From Stenoxybacter acetivorans DSM 19021 (GTDB lineage Bacteria; Pseudomonadota; Gammaproteobacteria; Burkholderiales; Neisseriaceae), in contig NZ_JQKE01000021.1 in NCBI RefSeq assembly GCF_000745895.1, positions 1 to 42,999 on the forward strand: 42,999 nucleotides of DNA, in the 5' to 3' direction. The translations under genes and the position numbers were made by a program. Position 1 is the stretch's first letter; every line of letters starts with the position of its first letter. The notes beneath the pieces were generated by a model. That model searched no databases. It was not told the DNA's origin and saw only the letters and a program-made list of their open reading frames with translations. Below are positions 1-8,008 of the stretch, in pieces.

Positions 1-1
1 A

Positions 2-283
2 TATATCAGCAGCTTATCAAACAATGCCGAATTGTTGAATCACGTCATACGCCTGCATTGGCGCATTGAAAACAGTTTGCATTGGTGCATGGATATTGCT
101 TTTAAAGATGATCAAATGCGAGCCAGAAATGGCTTCGCTGCTCATAACTTAGCCATATTACACCGCATATCTCTTAACCTAATCCGCCTATCACCTGTGA
201 AGCGCAAAGGTGGCATTAAAGTACAGCGATTACTGGCGGCTACCTCTGATAATTACCGTGAGCAACTACTGAAATTGAGTTAA
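2..283 (+). CDS. ISAs1-family transposase, C-terminal part (cut by window edge)
   Basis: This is the C-terminal end of a DDE transposase of the ISAs1 family (H-repeat type). The frame is open from base 2, reading YISSLSNNAELLNH before the first methionine, so the gene continues to the left of the window. The hallmark stretch is HWRIENSLHW followed by a D-x-x-F-K-D-D element, which carries the last catalytic acidic residues and the conserved tryptophans of this family. The tail NLAILHRISLNLIR is also typical. The terminal inverted repeat follows only four bases after the stop codon, as expected for an intact right end. Whether the element is complete and active cannot be judged from here. Confidence 0.9.
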   Translation, partial: YISSLSNNAELLNHVIRLHWRIENSLHWCMDIAFKDDQMRARNGFAAHNLAILHRISLNLIRLSPVKRKGGIKVQRLLAATSDNYREQLLKLS

Positions 284-287
284 ATTT

Positions 288-304
288 TTCATGCGATTGC
301 CCTG
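288..304. mobile_element. Right terminal inverted repeat of the ISAs1-family element
   Basis: The sequence TTCATGCGATTGCCCTG reads on the other strand as CAGGGCAATCGCATGAA, which matches the usual CAGGG...ATCGCATGAA tip of ISAs1-family elements. It marks the right boundary of the element; the left end lies outside the window, so the target-site duplication cannot be confirmed. Confidence 0.7.
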
Positions 305-370
305 ATTGCCTTAGCGGGAATTTATCTTATTACCGTGCTTTCTTTCATCAGCGAACCGCCATGCTGTTGA
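305..370 (+). pseudogene. Possible C-terminal scrap of a membrane protein cut by the IS
   Basis: Directly beyond the inverted repeat an open frame reads IALAGIYLITVLSFISEPP, two cysteines and a stop. It is hydrophobic and looks like the end of a membrane helix. It has no start codon of its own, so it would be the 3' remnant of a gene interrupted by the insertion sequence. The stretch is too short to name a family and could be chance. Confidence 0.3.
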
Positions 371-376
371 ACTTCC

Positions 377-1081
377 TTATACCACCTTCACGGTAATCGG
401 GCTTAAACCGTCGATTTCAGCGTGCATCACATCACCTTTCACTACTGCGCCCACGCCTTCAGGTGTACCGGTAAAAACCAAATCCCCCGCTTTAAGTTCA
501 AACAATTCAGACAATTTCGCGATGGTTTCTGCCACACACCAAGTTAAATGACTGATATTGCTGTGCTGGCGCGTTGTGCCGTTCACCATTAAAACAATAT
601 CGGCTGCCTGAATATTCTGTGAATCAGCAACCGTGTGCAATTCTCCAATCGGGGCGGAAAAATCAAAGGCTTTGGCAATCTCCCAAGGGCGTCCCATTTC
701 TTTCATGCTGGTTTGCAAATCACGCCGAGTCATGTCTAAGCCAACGGCATAGCCGAAAATGTGCTTATCGGCATCGGCAACCACAATGTTTTTACCACCC
801 AACCCAATCGCAACCACCAACTCTACTTCATGGTGATAGTTTTGGGTTGCCGTCGGATACGGAATTTCAGCGATTTCATCGGCTTTAATCGGCACAATTG
901 ACTGCGCATCATTGGCTTTACAGAAGAAAAACGGCGGCTCTCTATTGGGATCAAAGCCCATTTCCCGCGCATGCGCCGCATAATTGCGCCCGACACAATA
1001 AACTCGGCGCACCGGATACAAATCATCGCTGCCGTGAATCGGCAAACCCACAATCTTCATGGGTTCAAAAACATAAGGCAT
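377..1081 (-). CDS. Fumarylacetoacetate hydrolase family protein (fumarylpyruvate hydrolase-like)
   Basis: This 234-residue cytoplasmic enzyme belongs to the FAH superfamily, which cleaves or decarboxylates acylpyruvate-type compounds using Mg2+ or Mn2+. The family signature is clear: CVGRNYAAHA near the N terminus, the metal-binding acidic cluster HHEVELVV, the GYAVGLDMTRRDLQ segment, and the C-terminal TGTPEGVGAV loop. Length and start fit the short single-domain members such as fumarylpyruvate hydrolase (NagK) and YcgM-like acylpyruvases. The start is preceded by AAAGGA about nine bases upstream. No aromatic-degradation genes lie nearby, so the substrate is uncertain; an oxaloacetate-decarboxylase or housekeeping acylpyruvase role is equally possible. 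Confidence 0.9.
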   Translation of the reverse strand: MPYVFEPMKIVGLPIHGSDDLYPVRRVYCVGRNYAAHAREMGFDPNREPPFFFCKANDAQSIVPIKADEIAEIPYPTATQNYHHEVELVVAIGLGGKNIVVADADKHIFGYAVGLDMTRRDLQTSMKEMGRPWEIAKAFDFSAPIGELHTVADSQNIQAADIVLMVNGTTRQHSNISHLTWCVAETIAKLSELFELKAGDLVFTGTPEGVGAVVKGDVMHAEIDGLSPITVKVV

Positions 1082-1440
1082 TTCTTTTTTCCTTTAACAA
1101 TTGAGCAATAAACGATATATTACCTGTAAAAACATTGTTTTTGCGCATCAAATAATCTGTATTTCAAACCCGCGCCGCATCACTCATGGTGTTGATTAAA
1201 TACGGCTTGCTGTTACCAATCGGTTTGATTGGCAGAAAAATAACATGAAATTAAAAATATCCTATTTTACTGTTTTATTTTCTCTTCAAAAAAATTCCGT
1301 AATATTACTTAGCATGCTTTCCTTTCGGCGGCTTAAGTCAATAGTAAACCTCAGTAGAAATTTTTTTCACACATCAACCATCGACAGTTGTTTTTGCGCT
1401 ATTCTTTCGCGATTCAAAACCGAACCGATAATAAACTGCC
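1082..1440. other. Intergenic region between divergent genes
   Basis: This 359-base A+T-rich stretch separates the leftward hydrolase gene from rightward xseA and must hold both promoters. I see a short inverted repeat (CCAATC at 1216-1221 with GATTGG at 1227-1232) but no convincing promoter pair, operator or coding frame. The 67-codon frame at 1245-1448 has no good ribosome binding site and no family resemblance. Confidence 0.5.
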
Positions 1441-2790
1441 ATGTCTGATTTTTTTGCGCCCGCCGCTTTAAGCGTTTCTGAATTAAATGCCCTTGCCAAA
1501 CAATTATTGGAAGATAATTTATTCGGTTTGTGGGTAACGGGTGAAGTATCCAATTTCACTCGCGCTGCCAGCGGGCACTATTATTTTTCGCTGAAAGACA
1601 ACCAAGCTCAAGTACGGTGTGTGCTGTTTAAAGGAATTGCGGCACAACTGACTTCGCCCTTAAAAGAAGGCGATCACATTGAGGTATGCGGAAAAATCAG
1701 TTTGTATGAAGCGCGCGGAGAGTTCCAGATTACTGTGAACGCAGTGCGTCAAAAAGGTTTGGGGCAGCTTTATGAGGCTTATGAACGATTAAAGCAACAA
1801 TTACAAACTAAAGGTTTATTTGCGCCGGAAAAAAAACGCAGGCTGCCTGAATATCCCGCGGCAGTGGGCATTGTTACCAGTTTGGCGGCGGCCGCTTTGC
1901 GTGATGTAATCAGCACTTTACGGCGGCGGCACAGCGGTTTACAGGTGATTGTGTATCCGACAGCGGTACAAGGTGCAGGCAGTGAACATCAAATTGCCAA
2001 AGCAATTCAAACCGCCTCGGCGCGCTCGGAAGTTGACGTGTTGATCGTGTGCCGAGGCGGCGGCAGTATTGAAGACTTATGGGCATTTAATGAAGAAGCC
2101 GTGGTGCGCGCCGTTGCCGAATGCCGCATACCAACCATCAGCGGTGTGGGACACGAAACCGATTTCACCCTTACTGATTTTGCTGCCGATGTGCGCGCAC
2201 CCACACCCACCGCCGCCGCCGAGTTGGTCAGCCCCGATGCTGCACGCTTGCGGCAAAAAATTAATCAGCAGCAACACGTTTTGAAACAAAGCCTGCATCA
2301 GCGTTATGCCAATGCCAGCCAAAAACTGGACTGGCTGACACAGCAACTGCGGCATCCGCGCCAAAACCAAATTTTACAGCAGCAAAAATTGACTCAATGC
2401 AGCCAACAGTTACAGCACGGCTTTTATCAAAAATGCCGTCAATACCGCCAGAATCTGACGCTTGCCTTGTCTGCATTACAATACACACGCCCCAATCTTA
2501 CTTATTTCAGGGAACATTTACAGCACCAATGCCAACAGCTCAATCAGTTTCGCGTACAGTATTTTCAGGCAGCCGACAATCGTTTACAGCAACAGCAAAC
2601 CTTGCTTAATGCGGTATCGCCGCAAACCATTTTGGCACGCGGCTACAGCGTAGTCAGCGATGCTCGCGGGCGGATAATACACGATGCCAATCAATTGCGT
2701 TTCGGGCAAACCCTGCGCGTTCGCTTTGAACACGGCGAAGTCGGTGTACAAGTGAATACCCATGCGGCTCAATCGGATTTATTTGAATAA
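1441..2790 (+). CDS. xseA: Exodeoxyribonuclease VII large subunit
   Basis: XseA is the catalytic large subunit of exonuclease VII, which with several copies of small XseB degrades single-stranded DNA into oligonucleotides. The protein has 449 residues, the normal length. The N-terminal OB-fold (about 1-100) starts with the typical LSVSELNALAKQLLE and LWVTGEVSNF. The catalytic domain contains VGIVTSLAAAALRDV, the nuclease motif VCRGGGSIEDLWAFNEE and GVGHETDFTLTDF. A glutamine-rich coiled-coil segment (about 250-380) is followed by the conserved end ILARGYSVV. An uptake sequence lies inside the gene. xseB is not in the window. The 3' end overlaps the convergent transporter gene by 22 bases. Confidence 0.97.
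   Translation: MSDFFAPAALSVSELNALAKQLLEDNLFGLWVTGEVSNFTRAASGHYYFSLKDNQAQVRCVLFKGIAAQLTSPLKEGDHIEVCGKISLYEARGEFQITVNAVRQKGLGQLYEAYERLKQQLQTKGLFAPEKKRRLPEYPAAVGIVTSLAAAALRDVISTLRRRHSGLQVIVYPTAVQGAGSEHQIAKAIQTASARSEVDVLIVCRGGGSIEDLWAFNEEAVVRAVAECRIPTISGVGHETDFTLTDFAADVRAPTPTAAAELVSPDAARLRQKINQQQHVLKQSLHQRYANASQKLDWLTQQLRHPRQNQILQQQKLTQCSQQLQHGFYQKCRQYRQNLTLALSALQYTRPNLTYFREHLQHQCQQLNQFRVQYFQAADNRLQQQQTLLNAVSPQTILARGYSVVSDARGRIIHDANQLRFGQTLRVRFEHGEVGVQVNTHAAQSDLFE
1840..1851 (+). repeat. DNA uptake sequence (Simonsiella-type), intragenic; list of intragenic copies
   Basis: Exact AGGCTGCCTGAA inside xseA. Other exact intragenic copies are 9692-9703 (+) and 9909-9920 (-) in the copper ATPase, 15757-15768 (-) in coaE, 21252-21263 (-) in comEC and 29244-29255 (+) in leuC. 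One-mismatch copies include those near 2565, 5930, 16971, 20907, 27116 and 32050. In Neisseriaceae these 12-mers are bound by the minor pilin ComP and promote uptake of related DNA. Confidence 0.9.
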
Positions 2791-4175
2791 GCCGCCAAAA
2801 ACGCTTCCAATTGTTGCCGCGTGGTCAGTTGTTTGTCTATTTTCAAATAAACACCGCCCTCATCTGCCGCCACCAAGGCTTGGCAAACACCTGCCTGTTG
2901 CAGCAGCTGCCGTTGTAAATCTTCCGCATCAACCCATTCGTTTGGCAATGCCAAACGAACATTTGCCAAATACGGCGGCTCTCGCATGGATACACAGACA
3001 ACACCCCACAGCACGCACAAAAACGCACCTGCCAAAAACACAGCAGATACTGCCAAATGTTCAGCCAACCAACCGGAAATAATACCGCCCGCCGCAACAC
3101 CCAAAAACTGGCTGGTGGAATACACACCCATTGCGGTGCCCTTATAACCTGCGGGTGATTCTTTGCTCACCAGTGACGGCAATAAAGCCTCTACCAAATT
3201 AAAGGCAATAAAAAATAACTGCACCCCCGCCACCAAAAACCACAATCGCGCACTCGCCTGCCACAGCACGCACTCAGCCAGCAACAAAACGCCCACGCTG
3301 CCAATCAATACCCGCCGCATTCGGTGTGCTTTTTCTGCATAAATAATCAGCGGAATAATGGCAATAAAACCAGCCAGCATGGTAATAGAATACACCAGCC
3401 AATGTTTTGATACAGGCAATCCACTCGCTTGCAGTTCAATGGGTAAAGCCACAAAAGTTGCCATCAGCAATACGTGCATACAAAAAATACACACATTTAA
3501 CTTTAATAATTGCGGATTGGTCAGCACCAGCCGAAAACCGCCGCTCACCATACCGGATTCACGATTTAAAACATGCTGACTGCTGTTTGGCACCAAAAAC
3601 AAAGTAATCGCAATACCCACCAAAGAAAGCAATGCAATCAGCCAAAACAAACCGTTTAACCCAAAAGCATGAGTGATAACAGGACCCAAACCCATGGCAA
3701 CCGCAAACGTAATACCAAAGCTCACCCCAATAAAAGCCATGGCTTTGGTGCGGTTTTGTTCACGGGTTAAATCCGATAATAATGCCATCACTGCCGCCGC
3801 AATTGCCCCGCTTCCCTGCAATGCCCGTCCCAAAATCACGCCCCAAATGGAATGGCTCACAGCAGCCAATACACTGCCCAGTGCAAATAAAATCAAGCCA
3901 ATAACAATCAAAGGTTTACGACCAATTTTATCCGACCATAACCCAAATGGAATTTGAAAAACGGCTTGCATCAGCCCGTAGATACCAATTGCCAAGCCGA
4001 TTAAAGTTTCAGAAGCACCTTGCAAAGCCATGCCGTAAGTCGTGATAACCGGCAAAACCATGAACATACCCAGCATACGCAAAGAATAAACGCTGCCCAA
4101 ACCCAAAGTGGCGCGGCGTTCAAGCGGGGTCATGCGTTCATCGGCGGCTTGAGAAAAAGAAGAAGATGTGTTCAC
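2769..4175 (-). CDS. MFS transporter, YajR-like, with C-terminal ferredoxin-like domain
   Basis: A 468-residue inner-membrane transporter of the major facilitator superfamily with twelve predicted helices. The N-terminal half shows the family signature GLWSDKIGRKPLIV in the loop between helices 2 and 3, preceded by MFMVLPVITTYG in helix 1. The YajR-like assignment rests on the soluble tail of about 70 residues (YLANVRLALPNEW to the end), matching the position and size of the YAM domain of E. coli YajR. The substrate is unknown; relatives are listed as drug or proton antiporters. It is convergent with xseA and overlaps its 3' end by 22 bases. The window gives no regulator or partner. Confidence 0.85.
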   Translation of the reverse strand: MNTSSSFSQAADERMTPLERRATLGLGSVYSLRMLGMFMVLPVITTYGMALQGASETLIGLAIGIYGLMQAVFQIPFGLWSDKIGRKPLIVIGLILFALGSVLAAVSHSIWGVILGRALQGSGAIAAAVMALLSDLTREQNRTKAMAFIGVSFGITFAVAMGLGPVITHAFGLNGLFWLIALLSLVGIAITLFLVPNSSQHVLNRESGMVSGGFRLVLTNPQLLKLNVCIFCMHVLLMATFVALPIELQASGLPVSKHWLVYSITMLAGFIAIIPLIIYAEKAHRMRRVLIGSVGVLLLAECVLWQASARLWFLVAGVQLFFIAFNLVEALLPSLVSKESPAGYKGTAMGVYSTSQFLGVAAGGIISGWLAEHLAVSAVFLAGAFLCVLWGVVCVSMREPPYLANVRLALPNEWVDAEDLQRQLLQQAGVCQALVAADEGGVYLKIDKQLTTRQQLEAFLAAYSNKSD

Positions 4176-4235
4176 GTTTTATGGTACTTACCAATTTGGA
4201 ATAACAAAGAATAAAATCGAAAAAAATAATATCTC

Positions 4236-4574
4236 TTAATCGCCGTCTATTTTTCTGGATACTTTAATTTTGCATAAAGAACCGGATCGTTTTCCCGCCA
4301 GCACAGATGTTTGATATAGCTCGGGAATTTCCGAATCAATACAATCATTGATTCTCAAATCATTATAAGCGGTCAAACCACTCATTACTAAGTGAACTTA
4401 AGCAAGTTTGATCTGCACCATGAATAAAACCGGATAAGCAGCAATAAATTGCCTCCATCTCTATATTCAAATCCGAATTTTTGATATTTAACTAAATAAA
4501 TTAACCCAGTTTCGTTCTGATCAACAGAAAATCTCATTTCTTCACAGCAAAAATGTTTCTTTCTCTACACTCAT
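4236..4574 (-). pseudogene. Frameshifted small gene of unknown family (about 112 codons)
   Basis: Seventeen bases after the stop of the unknown 181-residue gene, a leftward start codon at 4574 has a fair ribosome binding site (AGAGGTGA). The frame reads MSVEKETFLL and stops, but the next frame continues as EEMRFSVDQNETGLIYLVKY, a third frame carries GFIHGADQTCLSSLSNEWF, and the first frame resumes with YNDLRINDCIDSEIPELYQ up to a stop at 4236. Three shifts of the same sign restore the original frame, and the total of 339 bases is divisible by three. The simplest reading is a decayed co-transcribed partner of the upstream gene. The middle frame assignment is the weakest part. I do not recognise the family. 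Confidence 0.5.
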
Positions 4575-4590
4575 AACTCACCTCTAAATT

Positions 4591-5136
4591 TTACGCCTCA
4601 GAATAAAACTGGCTGAACCGTTCATAAATGGATACATAACGGGTTAGAAATTCTATTTGCGTAATATCCTTTTGATGTATTTTTATAATTCCCATGTCTT
4701 CGCAGAGCGTGGAAACAGTTTTCACAAACAACGATTTCCTTGAAATTCGATTTATACTGCCAACCCATACAGTGTCCAAATATTTAAACTCAGGATGAAT
4801 TATCACAAAACTCTTTTTATGGTAAAGTTGATTCACAATAGCGTCAAAGCAATCTACATTCAAACCATTGGCTATATTTATCAGTCGTTTTGAAATCCTA
4901 TTGGCCAAAATTTCCGAGTAGAATTTTTTGTACTTGAAATCAAATTTAAAATTTAACCTCTGCCACATTGGAAGAATTACAAATCCATTTAATACAAAAA
5001 ACTCCTGATCAAATACGCTGACCAATGCAAAAGTATCTGTTGCCAACCAAAGATGCACGATCACATCAGGCATTTTACCCTCTCTAGTAATACAAACTAA
5101 GCGCAGGTTATCGGAATATTGAAAACAGTTTTTCAT
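4591..5136 (-). CDS. Hypothetical protein, 181 residues, unknown function
   Basis: I do not recognise this protein with certainty. It has no signal peptide and no long hydrophobic helix, and is rich in phenylalanine, isoleucine and lysine. Its last third (WVGSINRISRKSLFVKTV ... HQKDITQIEFLTRYVSIYE) follows a pattern seen in small standalone bacterial proteins: a beta-rich segment with a G-x-I...S-x-K-S-L motif and an I-T-x-I-x-F-x-x-R-Y motif, some of which sit near polymorphic toxins as candidate immunity proteins. That link is inference. I chose the ATG at 5136; an alternative GTG at 5181 with AGGA upstream would add 15 residues. The gene is distinctly A+T-rich and is followed by a frameshifted gene. 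Confidence 0.6.
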   Translation of the reverse strand: MKNCFQYSDNLRLVCITREGKMPDVIVHLWLATDTFALVSVFDQEFFVLNGFVILPMWQRLNFKFDFKYKKFYSEILANRISKRLINIANGLNVDCFDAIVNQLYHKKSFVIIHPEFKYLDTVWVGSINRISRKSLFVKTVSTLCEDMGIIKIHQKDITQIEFLTRYVSIYERFSQFYSEA

Positions 5137-5160
5137 CTTAAATATAACCTTCTCTATATT

Positions 5161-5235
5161 TCTGATTATGAACCAGCACACCGTTTTCCTGATGAAGAAG
5201 ATATAAGAGTTAGCAGCCCTAAGTTAAAGACCTGA
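5161..5235 (+). pseudogene. Possible 3' remnant of a lost gene
   Basis: In one rightward frame the stretch reads SDYEPAHRFPDEEDIRVSSP followed by KLKT and a stop, a polar, protein-like C terminus with no start codon and a stop codon shortly upstream (about 5086). An intrinsic terminator-like hairpin on the same strand follows at 5335-5372. This supports a deleted rightward gene whose tail and terminator remain. It overlaps the alternative start of the leftward gene, so at most one reading is likely to be real here. Confidence 0.3.
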
Positions 5236-5378
5236 ATGGTTTTCTGTTCGGTACGAATGTCGGCAATGGTAGCTGTATGCTCACCTAATAGTGCAATTAA
5301 TACAATTATATCACTAAACTTATTGCTAAAACCGAAGGCTGTTTTCAGGCAATATATTAAGCAGCCTTTTTTCGTCAA
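5222..5378 (-). pseudogene. Fragment resembling a CoiA-like nuclease domain
   Basis: A short leftward frame contains LLGEHTATIADIRTEQKTIQ, which resembles the E-H...I-A-D-I/V-x-T...V-I-E-F-Q element of CoiA-like competence and nuclease proteins. The expected F-Q-N/H-S continuation is missing and the frame ends soon after, so this would be a decayed scrap and not a working gene. The match is by eye only and short; a profile search of the six-frame translation is needed to accept it. Confidence 0.3.
5335..5372 (+). terminator. Terminator-like hairpin
   Basis: AAGGCTG (5335-5341) and CAGCCTT (5362-5368) form a seven-pair stem over a 20-base loop, with a run of T immediately after on the plus strand. 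The arms are half uptake sequences. It points at a rightward gene that is now missing or decayed. On the minus strand no T-run follows, so it does not fit as the cysE terminator. Confidence 0.45.
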
Positions 5379-5390
5379 ACTACCTATCGA

Positions 5391-6176
5391 TTAAATTCGC
5401 TGGTCCATTTCCTCTGCCGGAATATGACAGTCACCTGTTTTAATGACGCGGGCAGGAATGCCCACAGCAGTGCTGCCCGCCGGAATGTCTTCCACCACCA
5501 CGCTGCCCGCGCCGATTTTGGCGCAGGCATGAATGCGAATATTACCCAAAACAGACGCATTCGCTCCAATCATCACGCCATTATCAATTTTTGGGTGGCG
5601 ATCACCTGTTTCTTTACCCGAACCGCCTAAAGTAACCCCATGCAACATGGAAATATCGTTACCCAAAACGGCGGTTTCCCCAATAACAACGCCGGTAGCA
5701 TGGTCAATCATAATACCGTATCCCATTCGTGCGGCAGGATGAATGTCTACACCGAATACTTCAGACGCACGGTTCTGCAGAAAATACGCCAAGGTTTTGC
5801 GTCCTTGCCGCCACAGCCAATGATTAATCCGATGCGCTTGAATGGCGTGAAACCCTTTGTAATACAACAAGGGAAGGTTGTAGGCATCACATGCGGGGTC
5901 GCGTTCGTAATAAGCGATAATATCGGCTTGGGCTGCCTGAATAATATCGGGGTTATTTCCCAGTGCTTCTTCATAGGTTTCAAATAAGGCGCGGGCATCC
6001 ATCACCGAGCTGGATAATTTACTGGACAAATGAAACGCCAGCACTTGCGCCAAATTGGGATGCCGCAGCACCGTTAAATGCAAGAAACTTGCCAGTGCCG
6101 GTTCTTGCAGCACCGCCAATTCGGTTTCCATCCGAATGGTTTGCCACAAATATTCCGGTGAAATGGTTTTATTCAT
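5391..6176 (-). CDS. cysE: Serine O-acetyltransferase
   Basis: CysE transfers acetyl from acetyl-CoA to serine, making O-acetylserine, the first step of cysteine synthesis, in the cytoplasm. The 261-residue length is normal. The N-terminal helical domain (about 1-135) precedes the left-handed beta-helix made of hexapeptide repeats (IHPAARMGYGIMIDHATGVV, IGETAVLGNDISMLHGVTLG, GVMIGANASVLGNI). The catalytic aspartate-histidine pair lies in DIHPAA/IDHATG, and the second catalytic histidine in MLHGVTLGG. The C-terminal tail is where cysteine feedback inhibition acts in this family. It lies 137 bases downstream of rng on the same strand. The nearby TcyP-like cystine symporter is on the other strand. 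Confidence 0.97.
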   Translation of the reverse strand: MNKTISPEYLWQTIRMETELAVLQEPALASFLHLTVLRHPNLAQVLAFHLSSKLSSSVMDARALFETYEEALGNNPDIIQAAQADIIAYYERDPACDAYNLPLLYYKGFHAIQAHRINHWLWRQGRKTLAYFLQNRASEVFGVDIHPAARMGYGIMIDHATGVVIGETAVLGNDISMLHGVTLGGSGKETGDRHPKIDNGVMIGANASVLGNIRIHACAKIGAGSVVVEDIPAGSTAVGIPARVIKTGDCHIPAEEMDQRI

Positions 6177-6313
6177 ATTGTATTTTGCTGCCTTTGATTA
6201 ACTGTGGATTGCGGCTGATTTTATTGCTGCGGCCATTCCACTGTATTATTCAGAAGATAACCGTGTCTATTATCAACAAGCAGTTACATCACCCGCCTTC
6301 ATTTACCGAAGAC

Positions 6314-7822
6314 TTAAACTTTCATCAGCACCACATCATATTGTTCTTGGGTGTAGCAGCTTTCCACCGCCAAAGAAATCGGCTTGCCAATAAAATCAAT
6401 CAGCATTGCCAGTGATTGTGATTCTTCATCTAAAAACAAATCAATCACTGACGGAGATGCCAGAATGCGAAAGCTGTGTGCATCAAACCGCCGTGCTTCC
6501 CGCACAATTTCGCGTTGAATTTCATAGCACACGGTTTGTGCGGTTTTTAAACGCCCGCGCCCTTTACACACAGAACACGGTTCACACAAAATATGACTTA
6601 AGCTCTCGCGGGTGCGTTTGCGGGTGAGCTCCACCAATCCCAAGCTGGTAAACCCATTGAGCGTAACGCGGGTGCGGTCATAGCTCAATGCTTTAGCCAG
6701 CTCTTGCAGCACCGCATCTTGATGCTCGGTATTGGTCATATCAATAAAATCAATCACGATAATCCCGCCCAAATTGCGCAGCCGCAGTTCTCGGGCAATG
6801 GTATAGCACGCTGCCAAGTTGGTTTTAAAAATGGTTTCATCAAAATTACGCGCACCCACAAAACCGCCGGTATTGACGTCAATGGTGGTCATCGCTTCGG
6901 TGGCTTCAACAATCAGGTAGCCGCCGGTATTCAAATCAACACGCGGCTGTAAGGCTTGGTTAATCTCACTTTCCACTTCATGCGCTTCAAACAATGGCCG
7001 CTCACCCTGATACAACTCGAGTTTATTAACCGCACCTTGAACGTATTGTGCGGCAAAGGCGTGCATACGCTCATAATTTTCTTTGGAATCCACCAACAAA
7101 CGGCGGGTATTGTCGCTGAACATGTCGCGCAATACCCGCAAACCCAAAGATAAATCCTGATACAACATACTTCCCGCCGGGCTGGTTTTTGCCAAATACT
7201 GAATGTTCTTCCACACCTTGCTCAAATAATCAATGTCGGCTTGCAATTCACTGTCGCTGGCGGTTTCCGCACTGGTGCGGATAATATAGCCTCGGCAAGA
7301 ATCGGGCGGCAGTAATTGCTCAAGACGAGTACGCAAATGGGCGCGGTCTTCTTCACCTTCAATACGCTGCGAAATACCGATGTGCTCGTCTTGCGGCAAA
7401 TGCACCAAAAAACGCCCTGCCAATGAAATTTGGGTGGAAAGCCGCGCGCCTTTGCTGTTAATCGGGTCTTTAATCACTTGCGCCAAAATGGTTTGCCCCT
7501 CAAACAGCATGTGTTCTATTCGCTGATTTTCTTCGGGTTTTTGCCGCTGTTCCAATACATCAACAATGTGCAAAAAAGCCGCTCGCTCCAAGCCAATGTC
7601 AATGAACGCACTTTGCATGCCCGGCAACACCCGCCGCACAACACCCAAATAAATATTGCCCACCAAACTGTGTTCGCTGTTACGCTCAATGTGGATTTCA
7701 CAAACAGTATTTTCCTCCAATACCGCCACGCGGGTTTCCTGCGGGGTAATGTTCACCAACACCGTTTCCGGCGGGCGCACAATGTCTTTGGGCAAAGGAA
7801 TGCAATTTTCTGCAGATAACAT
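6314..7822 (-). CDS. rng: Ribonuclease G
   Basis: RNase G is an endoribonuclease that matures the 5' end of 16S rRNA and takes part in mRNA decay. The protein has 502 residues, typical of RNase G; the long C-terminal scaffold of RNase E is absent. The S1 RNA-binding domain lies around residues 50-130 (GNIYLGVVRRVLPGMQSAFI). The catalytic DNase I-like part shows the two metal-binding aspartates in TIDVNTGGFVGARN and GGIIVIDFIDM. The zinc-link cysteines that join dimer subunits are in CEPCSVCKGRGRL. The start MLSAENCIPL is a few residues longer than E. coli Rng, and an AGAGAG motif precedes it. cysE follows on the same strand. Confidence 0.96.
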   Translation of the reverse strand: MLSAENCIPLPKDIVRPPETVLVNITPQETRVAVLEENTVCEIHIERNSEHSLVGNIYLGVVRRVLPGMQSAFIDIGLERAAFLHIVDVLEQRQKPEENQRIEHMLFEGQTILAQVIKDPINSKGARLSTQISLAGRFLVHLPQDEHIGISQRIEGEEDRAHLRTRLEQLLPPDSCRGYIIRTSAETASDSELQADIDYLSKVWKNIQYLAKTSPAGSMLYQDLSLGLRVLRDMFSDNTRRLLVDSKENYERMHAFAAQYVQGAVNKLELYQGERPLFEAHEVESEINQALQPRVDLNTGGYLIVEATEAMTTIDVNTGGFVGARNFDETIFKTNLAACYTIARELRLRNLGGIIVIDFIDMTNTEHQDAVLQELAKALSYDRTRVTLNGFTSLGLVELTRKRTRESLSHILCEPCSVCKGRGRLKTAQTVCYEIQREIVREARRFDAHSFRILASPSVIDLFLDEESQSLAMLIDFIGKPISLAVESCYTQEQYDVVLMKV

Positions 7823-8008
7823 GAAAGGCTCTCTGAAAGATACAAATATTTTTGGCGGATAATCAACACCACTATTGGGCAGTTAACCGACAAAAACACC
7901 TGAAAGGCAGACAATATAGCAAAATAAAGCCATAAAGGGTATGCGCAATAACGCACCGCGGATACATATTCCTTAAGCAAATATCGGCTTTTATCGTACA
8001 ATTCGCAC
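7823..8008. promoter_or_regulatory. Divergent promoter region of rng and ccoI
   Basis: These 186 bases separate two divergent genes, so promoters for both should be here. I found no confident -35/-10 pair and no good FNR-type palindrome (TTGAT-N4-ATCAA), which might have been expected for a gene serving the cbb3 oxidase. Strong ribosome binding sites are also absent in front of the ATPase gene. Confidence 0.4.
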
